The translations under genes and the position numbers were made by a program. Positions 48,457 to 55,625 of a stretch of DNA of 64,000 nucleotides are shown here, piece after piece (positions within the stretch are counted from its first letter, which is position 1; each line of letters opens with the position of its first letter). The DNA is from JBHOQX01 sp042408595. GTDB lineage: Bacteria > Chloroflexota > Chloroflexia > Chloroflexales > Roseiflexaceae. The DNA is taken from NCBI GenBank assembly GCA_042408595.1, contig JBHOQX010000019.1, positions 1-64,000 on the forward strand, written 5' to 3'. The notes beneath the pieces were generated by a model, which saw only the letters and a program-made list of their open reading frames with translations, had not been told where the DNA came from and made no database searches.

Positions 48457-50670
48457 TTGTCTGAGGATACCCTGCTTCATCATGTCAGCTTGTCAAGACA
48501 GACAGGTGCAATCGTGGAAGTCGCGCGACGCATTCTGAAGATCGGGCCATACACACTGCAGCCGAGCGCTGACGACGGCCAGCCGACGCCGTACGTTCTG
48601 GCCGGCCAGCGCGCCTTCATGCTCGGCTGGAGCGATGGCGAGATTCGCCCGATCGGCGACGAGCACCTGGTGGGCGAGATGGGCGGCCTCTGGATGCACC
48701 CGCTGAAGACGGCGTCCGGCTTCACCATCGAGCTGCTCGACGCGCAGGGCGAGCCGATCACGCCGGCGCCCGGCGAGATGACCGAGGCGCTCTCGCATGT
48801 CGAGTGGCGCTGGCCCGCCGGCCCGCTGGAGCTGCGGCGGCGCGAGTGTGCCCACGAGACGCGGCCAGCCTACCTGCTGCTGATCACGCTCAGCAACACG
48901 GGCGAGCGCCGGGTCCGCGGCCAGGTCCGGATCAGCGCCGCGCTCAAGTTCCTTGGCTGCTGGTTTGGCGGGCTGGCGAACGGCGACGATGTGTACTGGC
49001 AGGAAAACGGCGTCGTGCTCGGCTACGACCAGCGCTGGCAGGATCGGTGGGGGATCGCCCTGGGCGGGAGCGCCGCGGCGGCCAGCATCGAGCTGCGCCC
49101 CGGCCTCGGCGGGCATGTCGCAACCATAGCGTACACCTTCGTGCTAGACGCCGGCGATGAGCAGACATGGGAGATCTGGCTGACCGCCAGCCACGACCGC
49201 GGCCATACCGCGGCCCGCGCGCTCTACGACGAACTAGCGCTGACGGGCGAGCAGTTGCTGAGCGAGAAAATCGTGCAGTACGAGCGGCTGGTGCGGCGTG
49301 GCGTGACGCTCGAAACATCTGACAGCGAAGTGAACCGCGGCTTCGCCCTGGCCTGCGCGAATCTGCAGATGCTCAGCACACGCTATCCGGAGATGCAGCC
49401 CTATTTCCTCGCCGGTCTGCCGGAGTATCCGCAGCTGTTCGGCTGCGATACCGAATATAGCGTGCCTGGCGCGGCCGCGGCCGGCTTTGCCTCGGTGATC
49501 AAAGCGGCGCTACGCGCACTGGCGAGCTTCGGCACCCGCGCCTGCGGGCGGATCCCGCACGAAGTCACGACCAACGGCCGGGTCTTCCACCCCGGCAACA
49601 CCCAGGAGACGCCGCAATTCGCCATCGCCTGCTGGGACTATGTGCGCTGGACTGGCGACCTGGAGTTTCTGCGCGAAGCCTACCCCCTCTGCCGCGAAGG
49701 GATCACCGAGTACCTGCCGGCGCTGTGGCATGGGCATGGCAAGCTCTACCCGATCGGCGACGGCGTGGTCGAGCGGTTCGGCATGGGGGCGCGCAAACTC
49801 GACAGCACCTGCTACCTCTTCGCCGCCCTTCAGGCGCTCCACGAGATGGCCGCCGCGCTGCACCTGGATGCGGATGCCGAGCAGTTCGCGGCCAGCGCCG
49901 CGTATCTGCAGGAGCGTTTCGAGGAAGACTGGTGGCTGGAGGGCGAAGGCCTCTACGCCGACTCGCTGCACACCGATCTACGGCCGCAGTTCGACGGTCA
50001 CTGGACGATCGTGCTGCCCGTGCAACTCGGCATGGCCGCGCCGGAGCGCGCTGCACGCGTCATGGCACGAATCCGGCAGGAGTGGTGCAACGAGTGGGGC
50101 CTGGTGCATACGCGCGGGGCGGACGAGCGCGTGTGGACGCTGCCGACCGGCCTGCTGGCGCTGGCCGCATGCCGCGAGAACGACCCGGACTGGGCGCTGC
50201 GCCTGCTGAAGAATATCGCCGTGACGACGACACATGGCACGCTCGGCACCTTCAAGGAGCTGATCCCGCGCGGCCTGTGCTTTATTCAGCTCTGGTCGGC
50301 GGCGCTGTATGTACAGGGCATCGTGGAAGGGCTGCTTGGCGTCAGCCCACGGGCCCACGAAGCGGCGGTCGCGGTGCGGCCCTGTTTGCCGCCTGGCTGG
50401 AAGCAGGCACGGCTGCGCGGCCTGCGCATCGGACGGCACGAGCTCGATCTGCGGATCACAGCAGACGGGCTGGCGGTGGCGCAGACCAGCGGCCCACGCC
50501 CGATCGACGTGACCTACCGCCTGCCGGACGGGGCCGGGCCGCTCGATGACGCATCCCGCCAGTACCTGGCCGAAGGCCCGGACGGGCGCGAGATCGCCGT
50601 TCGCATCGCTCCCGGCCAGCGCGCGATCATCGAAGCGGGCGGCGAGCGCGTGACGGTGGAGGTGAGTTAA
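48457..50670 (+). CDS. (alpha/alpha)6-barrel glycosidase-like protein
   Basis: 737 residues if the TTG at 48457 is used; a GTG at about 48514 (start VEVARRILKIGPYTL) is equally plausible. The first ~260 residues are a beta-sandwich (AFMLGWSDGEIRPIGDEHLVG, YLLLITLSNTGERRVRGQV). The catalytic-type half is a six-hairpin barrel: NRGFALACANLQMLSTRYPE, LFGCDTEYSVPGA, DYVRWTGDLEFLREAYPLCREGI, TRGADERVWTLPTGLLALA and FKELIPRGLCFIQLWSAALYV. The layout is that of glycogen-debranching-enzyme C-domains and related amylo-alpha-1,6-glucosidase-like proteins. The exact family and substrate are not certain. Context suggests cytoplasmic processing of the imported sugar. Confidence 0.75.
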   Translation: MSEDTLLHHVSLSRQTGAIVEVARRILKIGPYTLQPSADDGQPTPYVLAGQRAFMLGWSDGEIRPIGDEHLVGEMGGLWMHPLKTASGFTIELLDAQGEPITPAPGEMTEALSHVEWRWPAGPLELRRRECAHETRPAYLLLITLSNTGERRVRGQVRISAALKFLGCWFGGLANGDDVYWQENGVVLGYDQRWQDRWGIALGGSAAAASIELRPGLGGHVATIAYTFVLDAGDEQTWEIWLTASHDRGHTAARALYDELALTGEQLLSEKIVQYERLVRRGVTLETSDSEVNRGFALACANLQMLSTRYPEMQPYFLAGLPEYPQLFGCDTEYSVPGAAAAGFASVIKAALRALASFGTRACGRIPHEVTTNGRVFHPGNTQETPQFAIACWDYVRWTGDLEFLREAYPLCREGITEYLPALWHGHGKLYPIGDGVVERFGMGARKLDSTCYLFAALQALHEMAAALHLDADAEQFAASAAYLQERFEEDWWLEGEGLYADSLHTDLRPQFDGHWTIVLPVQLGMAAPERAARVMARIRQEWCNEWGLVHTRGADERVWTLPTGLLALAACRENDPDWALRLLKNIAVTTTHGTLGTFKELIPRGLCFIQLWSAALYVQGIVEGLLGVSPRAHEAAVAVRPCLPPGWKQARLRGLRIGRHELDLRITADGLAVAQTSGPRPIDVTYRLPDGAGPLDDASRQYLAEGPDGREIAVRIAPGQRAIIEAGGERVTVEVS

Positions 50671-50766
50671 TCACCGTATCATTCCTGCTGGCCTGCGGGA
50701 CGTTCGCACGGAGCGGGCCCCTTCGGGCGACGGCCGGGAGGCAGGCGACAGATTCCTTATTCGTAC

Positions 50767-50786
50767 GCGGCGTGGCGAAACGCCGC
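50767..50786 (+). promoter_or_regulatory. Hairpin just upstream of the binding-protein ribosome-binding site
   Basis: GCGGCGT pairs with ACGCCGC over a 6-base loop, ending about ten bases before the aaggagg of the solute-binding-protein gene. It could stabilise or expose the start of a highly translated message. Confidence 0.35.
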
Positions 50787-50805
50787 AAATGCAAGGAGGA
50801 CTTCA

Positions 50806-52275
50806 ATGGGGACGATCAGACGCAACGGCGCTCTCATCCTGGCGCTGGCGCTGCTGCTGCCACGTCTGGCAGCTTGTGGCGGCGGCGCGGCCACCCAACC
50901 GACGGCGGCCCCCGGCGGCGCGGCCCCAACGGCCGCGCCTGCGCCGACCAACGCTCCGGCTGCCACCAGCGCACCGGCGCCGACCACCGCCCCGGCTGCC
51001 ACCAGCGCACCGGCGGCCACCGCCGCGCCCGGCGGCGCGATGGTCGAGGGGGCGACGGCCGGCGCTGCTGGCGATGTCACCAAGATCAAAGTCGAAGACG
51101 GCGCGGAACTCCGGATCGTGGTCAACGGCAACGCCACCGAGCAGAAGCTCTACCAGGACGGCGTGGCCCGCTTCAACAAGGTTCTGCCGAACGTCAAAGT
51201 CAAGTTGGACGTCAACAACGACAACTACGAGACCAACATGAAGGCCCAGTTCGCGGCGAACACCGCGCCGGACGTCTTCCTGCTCCCGCCGCAACTGTTG
51301 GGCGCGTTCGGGCCACAAGGTCTGCTGCTGGCGCTCGACGACGCGATGAACGCCGCCGGCGCCAAGACCTCGGACTATGTCGACTCGCCGATGAAGCTGT
51401 TCCAGATCGAGGGCAAGACCTACGGCATTCCGAAGGACTTCGGCACGCTGGTCATTTTCGTCAACAACCAGATGGCGCAGGAAGCCGGCGTCGACATCGC
51501 CAGCATCAAGGACTGGGACGGCCTGAAGGCTGCGGCGCAGAAGATGACCAAGGGCGAGGGGCCGGGTAAGACCTTCGGTATGTGCCTGAACCCGGACATC
51601 GAGCGCTACGGGGCCTCGATGCTGCAGAAGGGTAACCCGATCACCAAGGACGGCAAGGCGACCTTCAATCAGCCCAGCGGCGTCGAGACGATCGACTACT
51701 GGTACAGCTTCAAGAAGGACGGGGTCGGCGAGCTGTACAAGGAGATGGGCAAGGGCTGGTGCGGCGAGGCCTTCTCCGGCAAGAAGGCCGCGATGGTGAT
51801 GGAGGGCGGCTGGCTGGTGCCGTTCCTGGCCGACCCGGCCAACGGCGCGACCGACCTGAAGTACACCGCCATCGAGTTGCCGCTTCCGGCCGGCGGGCAG
51901 AAGGGCGATCTCCTCTTCACCAACGCCTTCGGCGTGAACGCCAAGACCAAGTACCCGAACGCGGCGGCTGCCCTGGCGATCTTCCTGACCAGCGCGGCCA
52001 ACCAGAAGGCGCTGCTGCCCTCCGGCCTGGCGACCCCGAGCCTGAAGGCGCTGGCGAACGACCCGTACTTCGACACCAACCCAACCGCCAAGCTTCTGGT
52101 GCAGGCCGGCAGCTATGGCACGTCGTCTGATATCGCACTGGGCGGGCCCACCAAGAAGGGCGACGTGGCGGCCAAGATCAACCAGGCCCTCGAGGCGATC
52201 TTCCTCGGCCAGGCGGCGACCAAGGACGCGCTTGACCAGGCCGCCCAGGAAGTGGACGCGATCCTGTCGCAGTAG
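50806..52275 (+). CDS. Sugar ABC transporter substrate-binding lipoprotein
   Basis: 489 residues. Lipoprotein signal with lipobox LAAC (Cys about 24), a low-complexity Ala/Pro/Thr linker with repeated ATSAPA units (about 30-80), then a family 1 (MalE-type) binding fold: ELRIVVNGNATEQKLYQDG, PDVFLLPPQLL, YGIPKDFGTLVIFVNNQMAQEAG, IKDWDGLKAAAQKMTKGEG and GKKAAMVMEGGWLVPFL. Exported and membrane-anchored, it delivers a sugar to the two permeases downstream. Strong aaggagg before the ATG. A long hairpin in a MITE-like element follows its stop, as REP hairpins do after malE. Confidence 0.93.
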   Translation: MGTIRRNGALILALALLLPRLAACGGGAATQPTAAPGGAAPTAAPAPTNAPAATSAPAPTTAPAATSAPAATAAPGGAMVEGATAGAAGDVTKIKVEDGAELRIVVNGNATEQKLYQDGVARFNKVLPNVKVKLDVNNDNYETNMKAQFAANTAPDVFLLPPQLLGAFGPQGLLLALDDAMNAAGAKTSDYVDSPMKLFQIEGKTYGIPKDFGTLVIFVNNQMAQEAGVDIASIKDWDGLKAAAQKMTKGEGPGKTFGMCLNPDIERYGASMLQKGNPITKDGKATFNQPSGVETIDYWYSFKKDGVGELYKEMGKGWCGEAFSGKKAAMVMEGGWLVPFLADPANGATDLKYTAIELPLPAGGQKGDLLFTNAFGVNAKTKYPNAAAALAIFLTSAANQKALLPSGLATPSLKALANDPYFDTNPTAKLLVQAGSYGTSSDIALGGPTKKGDVAAKINQALEAIFLGQAATKDALDQAAQEVDAILSQ

Positions 52276-52291
52276 CGAGAAAAGCGGGAGC

Positions 52292-52453
52292 AGCGGCTGT
52301 CTGAAAAGCTTCGGCATGGGCGGTGAGGGCCGCAGGCCCGCAGAAGCAATCATGCTCCACCGCGCGGGCGGCAGCGCAGCCGCCGCCCGCGCGGTGGAGC
52401 ACAGGAATTCCTCGAGAACGCAGCCTTTCACCCCGTCGTTTCAGACAGCCGCT
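52292..52453 (+). mobile_element. MITE-like element, copy A, with 15-bp terminal inverted repeats
   Basis: AGCGGCTGTCTGAAA (52292-52306) and TTTCAGACAGCCGCT (52439-52453) are perfect inverted repeats. Inside are a short GGGCC-gca-GGCCC hairpin (about 52327-52339) and a perfect 19-bp hairpin (52354-52372 with 52382-52400, 9-base loop). No coding capacity. It separates the binding-protein gene from the first permease and may lower expression of the permeases relative to the binding protein. Confidence 0.8.
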
Positions 52454-52536
52454 TAAGAGTCGGAGCTTCGCGACCGGGCATCGTTACGCTCTGACCCTCC
52501 AATCGCTGATCTCCATCGTTCGAAAGGAGCAGTGCC

Positions 52537-53529
52537 ATGGCGGTAACTACAGCGGGAACTCCTCCGGGCCGGCGGCAGCAGACCCTGGCGCGGCGCGAAG
52601 CGATGACCGGCTACCTGTTCATCGCGCCATACTTGATCATCGCCACGATCTTCACCTTTGCGCTGCTGGCTTACGCGCTGTATCTCAGCTTCACCGACCT
52701 GAAAGCCTCCTATCAAGCCAATCCGCCGCAGTTCGTCGGCATCCAGAATTATGCCCGCGCCTTTACCGACCGCACCTTCATTCTCTCGCTGCAGAACGTC
52801 TTCTGGTACTTTGTGATCGTCACACTCTTCCAGACGGTCGGCTCGCTGCTGGTCGCGATCCTGCTGAACAGCAAGCTGCGCGGCATGAACTTCTACCGAA
52901 CGATGATCTACTCGCCGAGTGTGGCATCATCGGTCGTGATGGCGCTGATCTTCAACTGGCTATTTTTGCGCACCGGCTTTATCAACTATGTGCTGGGGAG
53001 CAACATTTCGTGGCTTGCTACGCCGAACCGCATCTTCGATAGCCTGATCTCGCTTTTCGGCGGCGATCCGCGCAATGTCGCCCCGCTGCTGCGCGGGCCG
53101 AGCGTCGCCTGGCTGGCGATCATGTCGATGAACATCTTCACCACCATCCCGACGTTCATGCTGATGTTCCTCGCCGCGCTGCAAGATATCTCGCCCTCCG
53201 TGTACGAGGCGGCCGAGATCGACGGCGCGACCGGTGTGCGGGCCTTCTTCTCGATCACGCTGCCGCTGATGGCCCCGGTGATCGCGTTGGTTGTCAGCCT
53301 GGGGACGATCGGCACCTTCCAGGTCTTCGACCAGGTCTCGCTGCTGACGGCCGGAGGTCCGTTGCAGACCACGATGGTGCCGGCCTTCTACATCTACCAA
53401 AAGACCCTTGGCACGGCAACGCAGCCGGAAGCAGGCTATGCCGCCGCGCTGGCGTTCATTCTGGCGATCATCATTGTCTTCTTCACGTTCGTCCAGAAGC
53501 GCTTCATCGAGCCGGCGACCGAGATGTGA
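52537..53529 (+). CDS. Sugar ABC transporter permease (MalF-type)
   Basis: 330 residues with six membrane helices (first TGYLFIAPYLIIATIFTFALL) and the EAA loop YEAAEIDGATGVRAFFSITLPLM that contacts the ATPase. The FQTVGSLLVAILLNSKLRG and MAPVIALVVSLGTIGTFQVFD segments are typical of the family. Preceded by gaaaggag. It pairs with the next permease. No ATPase gene lies in the operon, so a shared MsiK-like subunit encoded elsewhere probably energises transport. Confidence 0.93.
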   Translation: MAVTTAGTPPGRRQQTLARREAMTGYLFIAPYLIIATIFTFALLAYALYLSFTDLKASYQANPPQFVGIQNYARAFTDRTFILSLQNVFWYFVIVTLFQTVGSLLVAILLNSKLRGMNFYRTMIYSPSVASSVVMALIFNWLFLRTGFINYVLGSNISWLATPNRIFDSLISLFGGDPRNVAPLLRGPSVAWLAIMSMNIFTTIPTFMLMFLAALQDISPSVYEAAEIDGATGVRAFFSITLPLMAPVIALVVSLGTIGTFQVFDQVSLLTAGGPLQTTMVPAFYIYQKTLGTATQPEAGYAAALAFILAIIIVFFTFVQKRFIEPATEM

Positions 53530-53569
53530 TCCCGTTGCGTAGATGGATGCGGTCAGCATTGTATATCAG

Positions 53570-53716
53570 AGGTCGTACCTATGCCTCTGCGACCGATGAT
53601 CTCACTATCGGCAATCCTGCCGGGCACAGTTGGTAGAGGGCCGCATTGCGCAGTCGCGCCGCAATTCGCAATCTGCAACCTGCAATCGGCAGTTGCATCG
53701 ACAGGGAGCAACCGAG
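53570..53716. repeat. Dispersed repeat text between the permease genes
   Basis: The gap contains gccgcaattcgcaatctgca followed by acctgcaatcggcag, the same kind of reiterated words as at 32581-32602. The second permease starts 17 bases after it. Confidence 0.5.
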
Positions 53717-54619
53717 ATGGCAGCCACAGCTGAGACCCGCCCGGCGGTCGCTGTCGCGACACAGCAGCGCCGGCCCGGCTATTACCTCGACGCGATTATC
53801 CGCTACACCCTGCTCACGGTGCTGGCGCTGATTTTTGTCGCGCCGTTCGTGCTGTCGTTCCTTGGCACGTTCAAGAACAACGCCGAACTGACCGCCTACC
53901 CGCCGACGATCCTGCCCGCCAACCCGACCACCGACAACTGGGCACGCGTCTGGAACTTCCGCCTGCCATCGGTGGAGGGCCCGCTCATCCCGCGCTGGTT
54001 CTTCAACAGCACCTGGCTGGCGATCGTCAACGTCGTCGCGCAGCTCTTTTTCAGTTCGCTCGCGGCCTACGCCTTCGCCCGCATTCGCTTCCCCGGCAAC
54101 AACATCATCTTTGCGATCATGATCGCCACGCTGGCTATTCCCGCCTCGGTGACGATGCTGCCGGGCTATGTCTTTTACGCCCGCCTTGGCTGGGTGAATA
54201 CGTTCTGGCCGCTGATCATCCCACGTCTGATCGAGGTCGCAACGATCTTTACCCTCACCCAATTCTTCAAGTCGCTGCCGAAGGAGTTGGAGGAGGCGGC
54301 CTTCCTCGACGGCGCCAGCCGCTTCGGCACCTTCTGGCGCGTCGCCCTGCCGCTGTCGCTGCCCATCCTGATCACCATGGGCATCCTGCGATTCCAGGGC
54401 TCCTGGAACGATTATCTGACACCGCTGCTGTTTCTACAGGATCCGGCCAAGATGACGCTGACGGTCGGCATGGGCTTTTTCAAGGGCCAGTACTCGAACG
54501 ATTACGGCGCGCAGCTCGTCGGCGCGATGTTCAACGCGATCCCGGTGCTCGTCCTGTTCGGGATCTTCAGCCGCTACTTCGTCAACACCGGCAGCCGCAC
54601 CGGACTGGCCGGGATGTAA
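53717..54619 (+). CDS. Sugar ABC transporter permease (MalG-type)
   Basis: 300 residues from MAATAETRP, after agggagcaaccgag. An in-frame extension upstream is repeat text. Six membrane helices, with the EAA loop LEEAAFLDGASRFGTFWRVALPLS and the family C-terminus (IPVLVLFGIFSRYFVNTGSRTGLAG). It forms the transport channel with the MalF-type partner. Confidence 0.93.
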   Translation: MAATAETRPAVAVATQQRRPGYYLDAIIRYTLLTVLALIFVAPFVLSFLGTFKNNAELTAYPPTILPANPTTDNWARVWNFRLPSVEGPLIPRWFFNSTWLAIVNVVAQLFFSSLAAYAFARIRFPGNNIIFAIMIATLAIPASVTMLPGYVFYARLGWVNTFWPLIIPRLIEVATIFTLTQFFKSLPKELEEAAFLDGASRFGTFWRVALPLSLPILITMGILRFQGSWNDYLTPLLFLQDPAKMTLTVGMGFFKGQYSNDYGAQLVGAMFNAIPVLVLFGIFSRYFVNTGSRTGLAGM

Positions 54620-54727
54620 CTACAGCGTGCAACGTGCAGCGTTCAGAACTGATGAGCGACGCCTTCATCGAACGTTGCACGCTGCACTGGACACGTTGTA
54701 CGCCTTGATACCCGCCGTGGGGGCTTC
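54620..54727. repeat. Dispersed repeat text before the HAD gene
   Basis: Contains gcaacgtgcagcgttcagaac and its near-inverted form gaacgttgcacgctgcac. It shares cagcgttcagaac with the insertion in dinG. These arms could form an imperfect hairpin. Confidence 0.55.
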
Positions 54728-55543
54728 ATGCGCTTCCAGGGAGCGATTTTCGACGTGGACGGCGTGCTGCTCGATACGCCGCACGAGCAAGCCTGGCGCC
54801 GTACCTTCGATCGGCTGATGGCCGGGCCGTGGCGTGAGATCATGCCGCACACCCGCTACCGGCCAGGCGCCTTCACCGCCGAGGTGTACCAGGCGGAGGT
54901 GGCCGGCAAGCCGCGCGACGCCGGCGCGCGCGCCGCGCTGGCCTACTTCGGCGTGCCTGACCCGGACGGCGCCCGGGCGCGGCAGTACGCCGACGAAAAG
55001 CAGCGCGAGATCATCACCCTGGCGCAGCAGGGCGAGTTCCGTGCCTTCGATGATGCCATCCGCTTTCTGCTGCGCGTCAAGCATGCCGGGTTGAAACTCG
55101 CCGCCGCGTCCTCGTCCAAGAATGCGAACATGTTTTTGGCGCAGATCCCGGTTCCCGCCGAACAGCGCAGCGCGAAGGACGAACACCAGTTATCGGAGGA
55201 CGATCGCCTCGCCACAGCGAAGGCCCGGCGTTCGTCGTCCGTCGTTCATCCTGCGTCCCTCCTGGACATGTTCGACGCCAACGTCTGCGGCTGGGATTTC
55301 GCGCGCGGCAAGCCCGACCCGGAGATTTTCCTGACGGCCGCGGCGCAGCTCGGGCTGCCACCGGCGGCCTGCTTCGTCGTCGAAGATGCGGCCTCCGGCA
55401 TCGAGGCAGCGCGGGCCGGCGGCATGTTCGCGCTCGGTGTGGCGCGCCTCGGCGACGAGGGGCTGCTACGCGCCGCCGGCGCCGACCTGGTCGTGACCAG
55501 CCTGGACGAGGTTGACCTGACGAACCTGCTGCAGATCGATTAA
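54728..55543 (+). CDS. HAD-superfamily hydrolase, beta-phosphoglucomutase-like
   Basis: 271 residues. Motif I FDVDGVLLDTP, cap domain to about 105, motif II LAAASSSKN, motif III region GKPDPEIFL and motif IV VVEDAASGIEAARAGG. Adjacent to a GH65 phosphorylase, it most likely converts beta-glucose 1-phosphate to glucose 6-phosphate. Residues about 145-177, between motif II and the helix before CGWDFARGKP, are a charged insertion (RSAKDEHQLSEDD...) that relatives lack; its DNA resembles intergenic repeats. Whether the enzyme is active with this loop is open. Confidence 0.85.
   Translation: MRFQGAIFDVDGVLLDTPHEQAWRRTFDRLMAGPWREIMPHTRYRPGAFTAEVYQAEVAGKPRDAGARAALAYFGVPDPDGARARQYADEKQREIITLAQQGEFRAFDDAIRFLLRVKHAGLKLAAASSSKNANMFLAQIPVPAEQRSAKDEHQLSEDDRLATAKARRSSSVVHPASLLDMFDANVCGWDFARGKPDPEIFLTAAAQLGLPPAACFVVEDAASGIEAARAGGMFALGVARLGDEGLLRAAGADLVVTSLDEVDLTNLLQID
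55160..55258 (+). repeat. Repeat-like in-frame insertion inside the HAD gene
   Basis: gaaggacgaacacc at one side and ttcgtcgtccgtcgttcatcc at the other form an imperfect inverted pair, in the style of the gaps at 34210 and 35540. About 33 codons with no stop. Edges are approximate. Confidence 0.5.
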
Positions 55544-55625
55544 CCACGAAGCGCATGACGCACACGCATTCCTTAAACGCTTCGCGCGCTTCATGGTGAT
55601 ATTTTAGCTATCATTCCGAGAGGGA

